Shown here piece after piece: positions 19,814 through 29,931 of a DNA stretch of 64,000 bases. The number at the start of each line of letters is the position of its first letter. Position 1 is the first letter of the stretch. This stretch comes from Microlunatus capsulatus (GTDB taxonomy: Bacteria > Actinomycetota > Actinomycetes > Propionibacteriales > Propionibacteriaceae). A program made the position numbers and the translations under genes. The stretch spans positions 2,170,001-2,234,000 of the forward strand of contig NZ_JAGIOB010000001.1 of the NCBI RefSeq assembly GCF_017876495.1, read 5' to 3'. The notes below the pieces were generated by a model, which ran no database searches, had not been told where the DNA came from, and saw nothing but the letters and a program-made list of their open reading frames with translations.

Positions 19814-19900
19814 GCGCGCTCCTTTGCGTCGGAGCCCACCTTACGACGGGTGTCTGTGGCGCAGGTCACCCCGGGCGGCGACCCGGGGCCGCGTCGGCGG

Positions 19901-21151
19901 TCAGGCCGCGACGGCCGCCGGCCGACGCCGGAGCCGGCCGAGCAGCCGGCCCGCGCCGGCCCGGGCCGCACCGCCGAGGGAGAAGTCGTTGGGCAGCGAG
20001 AGCTTGATGACCTGCTTCCACGCCGAGCCGACCTGGCGGGGCAGCGAGCCCGTGGTGTAGCTGAGCCCGTAGCGGGCGGTGATCTCCTGCACCCGCGGCG
20101 CGATCTCGGCGTAGCGGTTGCTCGGGAGGTCCGGGAAGCAGTGGTGCTCGATCTGGTGGGACAGGTTGCCCGTCATCACGTGCATCGCCTTGCTGCCGAC
20201 GATGTTGGCCGAGCCGATCATCTGGCGCAGGTACCACTCGCCGCGGGTCTCGCCGTCGATCGACTCCTTGGCGAAGGTCTCGACGCCCTCGGGGAAGTGC
20301 CCGCACATGATCACCGAGTGCGTCCACAGGTTGCGGACGAGGTTCGCCGTCACGTTGGCCGCGAGGGTGTGCAGGACCGACGGCCCGGACAGCAGCGGGT
20401 GGACGACGTAGTCCTTGCGCATCTGCCGGCCGATCTTGGCCAGCACCTTCTTGGCGTCGGCGCGGAACCGCTCGGGGTCCTCGCCGCGGCCCTTCAGCTG
20501 CTTGCCCAGCTCGAGGTCGTAGGCGGCGATCCCGTACTCGAAGATGCAGGCGTTGATGAAGTTCCACAGCGGCTGGCCCACGTAGGAGGGGTGCCACTTC
20601 TGGTCCTCGTCCACCCGCATGATGCCGTAGCCGAGGTCGTTGTCCCGGCCGAGCACGTTGGTGAAGGTGTGGTGGATCTCGTTGTGCGAGCGCTTCCACT
20701 GGGCCGAGGGCGAGGCGTGGTCCCACTCGTAGACCTGCGAGTGGATCTTCGGGTCGCGCATCCAGTCCCACTGGCCGTGCATGACGTTGTGGCCGATCTC
20801 CATGTTCTCGAGGATCTTGGCCACCGAGAGGCCGATCGTGCCGGCCACCCAGGCCGGCGGGAACAGGGAGAACAGCAGGACGACGCGGCTGCTGAGGTCC
20901 AGCGTCCGCTGCACCTTGATCACCTTGCGGATGTAGGCGGCGTCGGCGCTGCCGCGCGAGTCCAGGACCTCCTGGCGCAGCGCGTCCAGCTCGCGGCCCA
21001 GCGCCTCGACCTGGGCGGCGGACAGGTGTGCCGTCGGGTCGGGCTTGCCGGAGCGCTTCGGCACGTGGTGCCGCTCGGTCGTCGTGGTGTCCAGCCGGCT
21101 CGAGCGCGCGCGGGGCGCGGCGGCGGCGGGGGGCGTGGCGGTCGCGGTCAT
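19901..21151 (-). CDS. Membrane fatty acid (acyl-CoA) desaturase
   Basis: 416 residues with the three histidine boxes of membrane diiron desaturases: HNVMH, HNEIHH and HQIEHH. Hydrophobic spans surround them (LFSLFPPAWVAGTIGL; HTLAANVTANL). The long N-terminus (~60 residues) is hydrophilic. It introduces a cis double bond into a fatty acyl chain using electrons from the reductase encoded immediately upstream. The QIEHH third box with Gln, and the family pattern, resemble actinobacterial stearoyl-CoA/linoleoyl-type desaturases (DesA3-like). Separated by 8 bp from the reductase gene on the same strand, forming an operon. Confidence 0.92.
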   Translation of the reverse strand: MTATATPPAAAAPRARSSRLDTTTTERHHVPKRSGKPDPTAHLSAAQVEALGRELDALRQEVLDSRGSADAAYIRKVIKVQRTLDLSSRVVLLFSLFPPAWVAGTIGLSVAKILENMEIGHNVMHGQWDWMRDPKIHSQVYEWDHASPSAQWKRSHNEIHHTFTNVLGRDNDLGYGIMRVDEDQKWHPSYVGQPLWNFINACIFEYGIAAYDLELGKQLKGRGEDPERFRADAKKVLAKIGRQMRKDYVVHPLLSGPSVLHTLAANVTANLVRNLWTHSVIMCGHFPEGVETFAKESIDGETRGEWYLRQMIGSANIVGSKAMHVMTGNLSHQIEHHCFPDLPSNRYAEIAPRVQEITARYGLSYTTGSLPRQVGSAWKQVIKLSLPNDFSLGGAARAGAGRLLGRLRRRPAAVAA

Positions 21152-21159
21152 GGCAGTCC

Positions 21160-22257
21160 TCAGAGGTCGATCGTGCAGGGGCCGGCGGCGGCCGACACGC
21201 AGGTCTGGATGCGGACGTCGTCGCCCTCGCCGGCGGTGACGAGCTCGCCGTTGCGCAGGTCGCGCACGGCACCGGAGGTCAGGGGGACGACGCAGCCGAA
21301 GCAGATGCCCATCCGGCAACCGGACGGCATGAGCACGCCGGCGTCCTCCCCGGCGTCGAGGATCGGCGTGGCGCCGTCGGCCTCCACCACGCTCCCCTGG
21401 CGGGCGAAGCTCAGGGTGCCGCCCTCGCCCGCGGCGATGACGACGGGGCGGAAGCGCTCGGTGTGCAGGCGGTGGCCCAGGCCGGCGCCGTCGAAGTGCT
21501 CCTCGAAGGCGTCCAGCAGGCCGGTGGGGCCGCACGCCCAGGTGTGCCGCTCGCGCCAGTCGGGCACGACGGCGTCCAGCTCGGCCGGGGTCAGCACGCC
21601 CTCGGCGGCCGTGTGCCGCTCGACCAGCCGCAGCCGGCCCTGCGCCGCCCAGGCCCGCAGCTCGGGGCCGAAGACGACGTCCTGGGCGGTGGGGGCGGAG
21701 TGCAGGACGACGACGTCGGCCAGCTCGTCCAGGTGGTTGCGGAGCATGCCCATGACGGGGGTGATGCCGCTGCCGGCGGTCACGAACAGCGTCGCGGCCG
21801 GCAGCACCTCCGGCAGCACGAACCCCCCCGCCGCCTGGTCCAGGTGCACGAGCGTGCCGGGCCGCAGCGCGCGGACGACGTGGTTGCTGACCTTCCCGCC
21901 CGGGATGGCCTTGACGGTGACCGAGAGCAGCCCGTCCGCGGCCCGGCGGAGCGAGGTCAGCGAGTAGGCGCGCCACTGGCGGACGCCGTCGACGTCCACG
22001 CCGAGGCGGATGTACTGGCCGGCGCGGTGCGGGCGCCAGGAGCGGCCCGGGCGGATCCGGACGGTGACGGCGTCGGCGGTCTCGGGCTCCAGGGCCACCA
22101 CCCGTCCGCGCAGGTCGGCGCCCCGGCGCAACGGCGAGACGAGGTCGAGGTAGTCCGCGGGCACCAGCGGGGTCACGGCGGACCCGGCCAGCTCGCGGAG
22201 GGCGCGGACGACCCCGCGGAGGGGCCGCGCCGACGGCGCCAGGAGGAACGAGCTCAT
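21160..22257 (-). CDS. Ferredoxin reductase with C-terminal [2Fe-2S] domain (desaturase partner)
   Basis: 365 residues. FAD-binding barrel with RAYSLTS (about 115-121), NAD(P)-binding domain with VTAGSGITPVMGML (about 165-178) and WACGPTG, then a plant-type [2Fe-2S] ferredoxin domain with CRMGICFGC and a distal Cys in IQTC. It passes electrons from NAD(P)H to the desaturase, like the Rv3230c-DesA3 pair of mycobacteria. Start ATG lies 7 nt after TAGCCT, so the mRNA is probably leaderless; the promoter is covered by a double operator. Confidence 0.93.
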   Translation of the reverse strand: MSSFLLAPSARPLRGVVRALRELAGSAVTPLVPADYLDLVSPLRRGADLRGRVVALEPETADAVTVRIRPGRSWRPHRAGQYIRLGVDVDGVRQWRAYSLTSLRRAADGLLSVTVKAIPGGKVSNHVVRALRPGTLVHLDQAAGGFVLPEVLPAATLFVTAGSGITPVMGMLRNHLDELADVVVLHSAPTAQDVVFGPELRAWAAQGRLRLVERHTAAEGVLTPAELDAVVPDWRERHTWACGPTGLLDAFEEHFDGAGLGHRLHTERFRPVVIAAGEGGTLSFARQGSVVEADGATPILDAGEDAGVLMPSGCRMGICFGCVVPLTSGAVRDLRNGELVTAGEGDDVRIQTCVSAAAGPCTIDL

Positions 22258-22263
22258 GCTCCC

Positions 22264-22301
22264 AGGCTAACCTACGGAACCGTAACTTACGAGACCGTAG
22301 G
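22264..22301 (-). promoter_or_regulatory. Promoter and twin operator of the desaturase operon
   Basis: -10 TAGCCT (minus, 22264-22269) is 7 nt before the ATG. Just upstream are two 12-bp sites of form TACGnnnnCGTA (22273-22284 and 22288-22299), offset by 15 bp. Together they form a 31-bp dyad centred on 22286: CCTACGG, CGTAACTTACG, CCGTAGG. The pattern is typical of TetR-family fatty-acid regulators; no such gene is in the window. Confidence 0.7.
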
Positions 22302-22351
22302 TATGACGATCCTCACGGCGCCGCCGGGAACTCGCGGCGCCGTGACGGGGG

Positions 22352-22567
22352 TCAGGAGGCGCCGTCGGCGCGCTCGACGTCCTTCTCCCCGAGGTCGGCC
22401 GAGGGGGTGGCGTCGGGGGTGCCGGGGACGGAGTCGGCGCCGCCGACGGAGGTCTCGCTGTTCTCGAAGGAGTTCGGTCCCGAGGAGACCTGACCGCCGC
22501 CGGAGCCCTCGCCGTCGTCGTCGGAGCCGGTGACCGCGTCGATCTTGTCCTTGAACCAGTTGCTCAT
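22352..22567 (-). CDS. Small acidic hypothetical protein
   Basis: 71 residues beginning MSNWFKDKIDAVTG, with an amphipathic N-terminal helix followed by Asp/Glu/Gly/Ser-rich, apparently disordered sequence. No recognised family. The gene is supported by TAGCGT (22574-22579, minus) ending exactly 7 nt before its ATG. Stands alone 94 bp from the divergent-facing desaturase promoter. Confidence 0.6.
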   Translation of the reverse strand: MSNWFKDKIDAVTGSDDDGEGSGGGQVSSGPNSFENSETSVGGADSVPGTPDATPSADLGEKDVERADGAS

Positions 22568-22573
22568 GCCCCG

Positions 22574-22579
22574 ACGCTA
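22574..22579 (-). promoter_or_regulatory. Predicted -10 box of small acidic protein gene
   Basis: TAGCGT on the minus strand with its last base 7 nt before the ATG at 22567, predicting a leaderless mRNA. Confidence 0.5.
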
Positions 22580-22652
22580 CCCGTCGGCCCCGCGGACGCA
22601 CGGGCGGTCACGGCGCGGTCACGAACCCGCCCGCACCACCGGTCCGCCCCGC

Positions 22653-22658
22653 TACCCT
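22653..22658 (+). promoter_or_regulatory. Possible -10 box upstream of the response regulator
   Basis: TACCCT hexamer in the divergent spacer 22568-22803. It would give a leader of about 140 nt before the ATG at 22804. No other clear signal was seen in that spacer. Confidence 0.3.
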
Positions 22659-22803
22659 GAGCACGTCCTCCGGCCCGGCCGGAGCCGTCGGGGCCGACGG
22701 GTGCGGCACCGCTCGGGGCGGTGCGCGGGGGAGGACGAGCGGACGGACCGGGGGGTCCGGACGGGCACGGCGCGGGGCGCCGGGGATCGGGGGACGCAGG
22801 ACC

Positions 22804-23427
22804 ATGGACGACGGCGCGCGCCGCACGGCGGGGCAGATCACGGTGTTCGTGCTCGACGACCACGCGATGGTCCGGGACGCCCTCACCGACTACATCAACA
22901 CCGACCCGCAGATGACGGTCGTCGGCAGCGCCGGCGAGGTCGAGGAGGCGCTCGCGGGCATCGCCGCGACCGAGCCCGTCGTCGCGGTGCTGGACGCCCG
23001 GCTGCGCGAGGGCAGCGGGATGGCCGTCTGCCGCGAGGTCCGCGACCGCCACCCGCAGGTGCGGTGCGTGCTGCTCACCTCCCACAGCGAGCAGGAGGCG
23101 CACGTCGCCGCCCGGCTGGCCGGCGCGTCGGGCTACCTCATCAAAGAGCTCGGCGGCGACACCCTGCTGGACGGCATCCGCACCGTCGCCGGCGGCGGCT
23201 CGCTGTTCGCCCCCGAGCCGGTGGAGGTGCTGGAGCCCCTCGTGGAGTCCCTCGTCGAGCGCCGGGCCGTGACCCTCAGCGCCCAGCAGCACGCGGTCGT
23301 GGCCGGCGCGCTGGGCGGGGCCAGCAACGCCCAGATCGCCGACGCCACCCAGCAGAGCACCTCGGCCGTCCGCGGCCAGCTCGACGCGATCTTCCAGGGC
23401 CTGGGCCTCGGCGGCGCCCGCCGCTGA
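22804..23427 (+). CDS. NarL/LuxR-type response regulator with divergent HTH
   Basis: 207 residues. Receiver domain (about 11-130): acidic pair in VFVLDDHAM, phosphoacceptor Asp64 in VAVLDARL, Thr/Ser in LLTSHS and Lys in YLIKELGG. C-terminal part (about 145-200) has LuxR-family length and SNAQIADATQQSTSAVRGQLDAIFQGLG, but lacks the usual VKxHVxxI recognition pattern, so DNA binding may be altered. No histidine kinase neighbour. Convergent with the anti-sigma gene, 17 bp away. Confidence 0.85.
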   Translation: MDDGARRTAGQITVFVLDDHAMVRDALTDYINTDPQMTVVGSAGEVEEALAGIAATEPVVAVLDARLREGSGMAVCREVRDRHPQVRCVLLTSHSEQEAHVAARLAGASGYLIKELGGDTLLDGIRTVAGGGSLFAPEPVEVLEPLVESLVERRAVTLSAQQHAVVAGALGGASNAQIADATQQSTSAVRGQLDAIFQGLGLGGARR

Positions 23428-23444
23428 GGCGGTCGCCCGTCCGC

Positions 23445-24128
23445 TCAGCCCACCGGCGCCCGCAGCACCAGGTCGCCGGTGCCGACGTCGCGGATCTCGA
23501 CCGCCGCGATCTCGGCGACGGTCAGCCGGGTGTGACCAGAAGGCCGGTTGACCTTGCCGGCCTTCACCTCCCAGTCCTTGACGGTGCCCCGCCCGCCGGC
23601 GCGGTCGGCCACCACGACCGCGAGGTGGCTGCCGGCCTCGGCGCCGCTCGCGTCCTGGCACTGCACCGAGACCTCGGTGCCGTCCGCGACCGGCACCAGC
23701 TCGACGACGGCGGTGATCCCGGTCGCCTCCTGCGGCTCGAAGGCGACCCAGCGGCTGACGGGGTCGGCCCCGCCGCGCTGGCCGAGCAGGAACCCCCCGA
23801 GCACCAGGACCAGGCCGGCCGCGACGGCCAGCAGCCGGGTCCGCAGCTGCCGCCGCTGGCGGCGCGCGGTCGCGAGGACCGCCGGCAGCAGCGTCTCGGG
23901 CGGCGTCGCGGCGGGCGCCGGGTCGGTGAGCCGGGCGGCGTCCTCGGGCCCCACCTGGGACAGCAGGCCCGGCAGGCCGGCGATCTCGCTGACCGCTGAG
24001 CGGCAGCGGGCGCAGCCGGCCAGGTGCGCCTCGAACTCGGCGCGCTCGGCCGGGGCGAGGGCGCCCAGCACGTAGGCGGCGTCCCAGTCGGCGTACCGGT
24101 CACCGCCGGTCGGCTCCGGCGTGGTCAT
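23445..24128 (-). CDS. Zinc-finger anti-sigma factor, membrane protein
   Basis: 227 residues. N-terminal zf-HC2 anti-sigma domain (about 15-50; FEAHLAGCARCRSAV, a His-x3-Cys-x2-Cys site), a membrane helix (about 97-116; LLAVAAGLVLVLGGFLLG) and an extracytoplasmic domain (about 130-227) resembling RskA/anti-sigma-K C-terminal regions. It probably holds the ECF sigma factor encoded immediately upstream inactive until an envelope signal. Start ATG overlaps the sigma stop by 4 nt. Confidence 0.9.
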   Translation of the reverse strand: MTTPEPTGGDRYADWDAAYVLGALAPAERAEFEAHLAGCARCRSAVSEIAGLPGLLSQVGPEDAARLTDPAPAATPPETLLPAVLATARRQRRQLRTRLLAVAAGLVLVLGGFLLGQRGGADPVSRWVAFEPQEATGITAVVELVPVADGTEVSVQCQDASGAEAGSHLAVVVADRAGGRGTVKDWEVKAGKVNRPSGHTRLTVAEIAAVEIRDVGTGDLVLRAPVG

Positions 24129-24637
24129 GAGCGGGTGACCCCCTTCTCCTGCAGGACGAGCCGCAGGCTGCGCAGCCCGTAGTGCAGCCGGGACTTGACG
24201 GTGCCCGCCGGGATCCGCAGCCGGGCCGCGATGTCGGCCACCGTGCAGCCCTCGAAGTAGGCGGCGGCGATGACGGCCCGGTGCTCGGGCGACAGCGACC
24301 CCAGCGCCTCGGCGACCAGCCACCGGTCCAGCACCTGGCTGGTGGCGTCCTCGACGGACCGGTCCGGCGGCAGCTCGGTGCGGAGCTCGTGCCGCGAGGC
24401 GGCGCTGCGCCAGCGGTCGATGACGAGGTTGCGGGTGGCGGTGAACAGCCAGGCCCGCGCGGCCGGCTCGGCCCGCTCGCCCAGCTGGGGGTCCTTCCAG
24501 GCCCGGAGCAGGACCTCCTGGACGACGTCCTCGGCCACCTGCCGGTCGTGGGTCAGGCGCAGGGCGAAGCGCCAGAGCTCGGCCCCGTGCCGCTCGTGCA
24601 GCGCGGCGAGGGCCGTCTCCTTCTGGCTGGTGGCCAC
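24125..24637 (-). CDS. ECF RNA polymerase sigma factor
   Basis: 170 residues with sigma region 2 (RFALRLTHDRQVAEDVVQEVLLRAW, about 24-48) and region 4 (SPEHRAVIAAAYFEGCTVADIAARLRIPAGTVKSRLHYGLRSLR, about 115-160). Paired with the membrane anti-sigma factor through an ATGA overlap, the classic actinobacterial SigK/SigL-type module. GTG start preceded by GGAGGGAGG. Regulon unknown. Confidence 0.92.
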   Translation of the reverse strand: MATSQKETALAALHERHGAELWRFALRLTHDRQVAEDVVQEVLLRAWKDPQLGERAEPAARAWLFTATRNLVIDRWRSAASRHELRTELPPDRSVEDATSQVLDRWLVAEALGSLSPEHRAVIAAAYFEGCTVADIAARLRIPAGTVKSRLHYGLRSLRLVLQEKGVTRS

Positions 24638-25078
24638 GCGCCCCTCCCTCCGCCGGTCCGGCGCTCGCACCGGACACCGGCCGGGCGCCGTCATCCTCGC
24701 ACCGGTCGGGACGAGGGCGACGGTCCCGAGGTTCACCCGGGGCGGCGGCCGCGGCGTCGCGCACAAAAGTGCGGTCCGTCGCCGTCGGCCCGAGAACCGT
24801 CCTGACCAGGGGGGACGGCCCGCCCAGCAGGTCACGGATGGGTCACAGCCGTCCGCGCGGGGCGGCCGGGCGGGCCGTCGTTGCCTAGGGTGGGAGCACT
24901 CCACGTGCACCGGCGTCCGTCGGCCGCGCCCTGGAGCGGTGGCGCGGCTCCCCCCGGGGCGGCGCGCGCCAAGGTCCGGGGCGGCGTGCGCGGCCCCGCG
25001 ATCCTGTGGACCGACGACGTTCCGCCGCACGTAGCCGACCGCCGGGCGACCGGTGACCCCGACCGCAGGTGACCCCCC
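24638..25078. other. Divergent intergenic region, ECF sigma / secreted protein
   Basis: 441 bp without a supported gene. It holds a -10 candidate TAGGGT (24886-24891, plus) for the secreted propeller gene, giving a leader near 180 nt, and a dyad CGCAC-AAAA-GTGCG (24760-24773), the most AT-rich spot of the region and a candidate operator. I could not match the long leader to a known riboswitch, including ydaO. Confidence 0.45.
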
Positions 25079-27472
25079 ATGACCCTCTTCTCCACCTCCG
25101 CCCGGCCGCGCCGCGGCCGCGCCGCCGTGCTCGCGCTGGCCGTGCTGGCCGGCGTCGGCCTGACCGCCCCGGGCAGCTCGCCGGCGCTGGCCGACACCGC
25201 CCCGCCCGAGACGAACCTGCCGGCCACCGTCTCCACCGACCTGCTGCCGACGGTCCAGATCGACGGCGTCGCCTGGTCCCAGGCCGTCGTCGGCAACCGC
25301 GTCTTCGCCGGCGGCTCCTGGGCCACGGCCCGGCCCGCGGCCGCCGCCGCCGGGACCTCGACGGTCGCCCAGCCGAACCTGCTCTCCTACGACGTCACCA
25401 CCGGCGTGATGGACGCGGGCTTCCGCCCGAAGGTCAACGCGCAGATCCTCGCCGTCGCGGCCTCGCCCGACGGGAAGACCCTCTACGTGGGCGGCGACTT
25501 CACCGCCGTCGACGGCCAGACCCGCAACCGGCTGGCCGCCTTCGACGTCGCCACCGGCAAGCTGACGAGCTGGAACCCCGGCGCCAACAACCGCGTCTAC
25601 GCGCTGGCCGCCACCGACACCGCGGTCTACGCCGGTGGCTGGCTGACCGCCGCCGGCAGCGCCGCGCGCACCTCGGTGGCCGCGCTCAGCCCGACCACGG
25701 GCGCCGCGCTGCCGTTCGCCCCCGCCGTCGCCGGCACCGAGACCGCGGGCGTCCGCGCCATCGCCGTCTCCCCCGACCGCACGAAGGTCATGCTCGGCGG
25801 GCAGTTCGAGACGGTGAACGGCGCCGGCAGCGCCGGCGGCTACGGCCTGGCCATCGTCGACGCCGCCACCGGCAAGAGCTCGTCCCCGCTGGCGGCCAAC
25901 GCCGTCATCCGCAACGCGCGCAACGCCGCCGGCATCCTCAGCCTCAACGCCTCCGGCAGCAGCGTCTACGGCACCGGCTTCCACTACGCCGCGGGCGGTG
26001 CCACCGACGGCAACTTCGAGGGCGCCTTCAAGGTGAGCTGGAGCGGCGCCCTGGAGTGGGTCGAGGACTGCCACGGCGACAGCTACTCGGTGTTCGCGGG
26101 GCAGGGCGCGGTCTACGTCGCAGGCCACCCGCACTACTGCGGCAACATCGGCGGCTTCGAGGAGACGAGCCCCATCACCTACCACCGCGCGCTCGCCTTC
26201 ACCCCGGACGCCCGCGGCACCGTCGGCAAGGAGCCGTACAACTACTACAACTTCGCGGGCCAGCCGAAGCCGCAGTGGCTGAACTGGTTCCCCGACCTCA
26301 ACAACGGCCAGTACACGAAGCAGTACCAGGGCCCCTGGCACGTCACCGGCAACAACGACTACATCGTCTTCGGCGGCGAGTTCACCACCGTCAACAACAA
26401 GCTCCAGCAGGGCCTGTCGCGCTTCGCCCGCCCGGGCCTGGCCCCCAACCTCGACGGCCCCCGGCTCTCGGGCACCAGCTTCGTGCCCAAGGCGCAGAGC
26501 TTCGCCCAGGGCGTCCGGCTGACCTGGCCCGCGAACTACGACCGCGACTCCGAGCAGCTGACCTACAAGCTCATCCGCAACGGCAACAGCGGCACGCCGA
26601 TCTACACCACCACCCAGCGCTCGACGTTCTGGTGGCGGCCCACCCTGTCCTTCCTCGACACCACCGCGGTGAAGGGCCAGACCTACACCTACACGCTGCA
26701 GGTCAGCGACCCGTCGGTGAACGGCAAGGCGCCGAACGTGGCCAAGGGCGCGGCGGTCAGCGTCACCGCCGCGGGCGGCTCCGCCCTCAGCGCCTACGAC
26801 CAGAAGGTGCTGGCCGACGCGCCGCAGAACTACTGGCGGCTGGCCGAGACGTCGGGCACGACCGTGGCCGACACCGCGGGCACCGGGACGGCGACCCGCG
26901 GGACCGGCGTCACCCCCGGCGTCCCGGGCGGACGGACCGGTGACCCCGGCACCGCCTACCGGTTCTCGGGCAGCGGCAGCACCAGCAACGTCGCCACCGA
27001 CACCCCCGAGGTGGGCAAGCAGATCTTCAGCGTCGAGGCCTGGTTCAAGACGACCAGCACCACCGGCGGCAAGATCGTCAGCTTCGGCACCGCCAAGACC
27101 GGCAACTCCACCAACGCCGACCGGCAGGTCTACCTGAGCAACACCGGGCAGGTCATCTTCGGCACCATCGCCGGCCAGGTCCGGGCCGTCTACGGGCCCT
27201 CGGGCAAGAACGACGGCGCGTGGCACCACGTGGTCGCCACGCTCGACCCGTCCGGGCTCAAGCTCTACGTCGACGGCGTGCTGTCGGCCTCGCGGTCGGA
27301 CTACTACCAGGCGCAGCGCTACACGGGGTACTGGCGGATCGGCGGCGACGTGCTGTCCGGCTGGCCGGGCAACCCCACCTCGCCCTACCTGGCCGGGGAC
27401 ATCGACAACGTCGCCGTCTACGACAAGGCCCTGACCGCGGCGCAGGTCGCGGCGCACAAGGCCGCCGGCTGA
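25079..27472 (+). CDS. Secreted beta-propeller (DUF5122-like) protein with C-terminal LamG domain
   Basis: 797 residues. Sec signal peptide 1-~39 with basic n-region, hydrophobic core and SPALA before DTAPPE. Residues ~50-450 contain delta-60/DUF5122-like propeller repeats of the form YVGGDFTAVDGQTRNRLAAFD. Residues ~460-560 are a fibronectin/Ig-like domain (VRLTWPANYDRDSEQLTYKL). Residues ~600-790 are a LamG/concanavalin-like domain (IFSVEAWFKTTS, WHHVVATLD, LYVDG). No sortase motif or TM anchor, so secreted or loosely surface-bound, probably a carbohydrate- or matrix-binding protein. Followed by a strong terminator. Confidence 0.88.
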   Translation: MTLFSTSARPRRGRAAVLALAVLAGVGLTAPGSSPALADTAPPETNLPATVSTDLLPTVQIDGVAWSQAVVGNRVFAGGSWATARPAAAAAGTSTVAQPNLLSYDVTTGVMDAGFRPKVNAQILAVAASPDGKTLYVGGDFTAVDGQTRNRLAAFDVATGKLTSWNPGANNRVYALAATDTAVYAGGWLTAAGSAARTSVAALSPTTGAALPFAPAVAGTETAGVRAIAVSPDRTKVMLGGQFETVNGAGSAGGYGLAIVDAATGKSSSPLAANAVIRNARNAAGILSLNASGSSVYGTGFHYAAGGATDGNFEGAFKVSWSGALEWVEDCHGDSYSVFAGQGAVYVAGHPHYCGNIGGFEETSPITYHRALAFTPDARGTVGKEPYNYYNFAGQPKPQWLNWFPDLNNGQYTKQYQGPWHVTGNNDYIVFGGEFTTVNNKLQQGLSRFARPGLAPNLDGPRLSGTSFVPKAQSFAQGVRLTWPANYDRDSEQLTYKLIRNGNSGTPIYTTTQRSTFWWRPTLSFLDTTAVKGQTYTYTLQVSDPSVNGKAPNVAKGAAVSVTAAGGSALSAYDQKVLADAPQNYWRLAETSGTTVADTAGTGTATRGTGVTPGVPGGRTGDPGTAYRFSGSGSTSNVATDTPEVGKQIFSVEAWFKTTSTTGGKIVSFGTAKTGNSTNADRQVYLSNTGQVIFGTIAGQVRAVYGPSGKNDGAWHHVVATLDPSGLKLYVDGVLSASRSDYYQAQRYTGYWRIGGDVLSGWPGNPTSPYLAGDIDNVAVYDKALTAAQVAAHKAAG

Positions 27473-27496
27473 GGTCGGACCCCCTCCGGACGCGGC

Positions 27497-27530
27497 ACCG
27501 CCCCGGACCCCTCGTGGGGTCCGGGGCGGT
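27497..27530 (+). terminator. Strong terminator hairpin after the secreted protein gene
   Basis: Perfect 15-bp stem ACCGCCCCGGACCCC / GGGGTCCGGGGCGGT with loop TCGT, 24 nt after the stop and in front of a convergent gene. No T tract, but the stem is the strongest in this part; likely bidirectional. Confidence 0.8.
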
Positions 27531-27558
27531 CGTCGTCCGGGGCCGTGCGGCCCGGGCG

Positions 27559-29835
<2,277 letters not shown>

Positions 29836-29931
29836 CGCTCTCCTGCCGGGCTCGGACCTCGGGTGTCAGGGGATCACGCTAGTCCACGCACCGGGGCTCC
29901 CGGCGGGGCGGGCGGAGGTCGTCCGGGGCGC

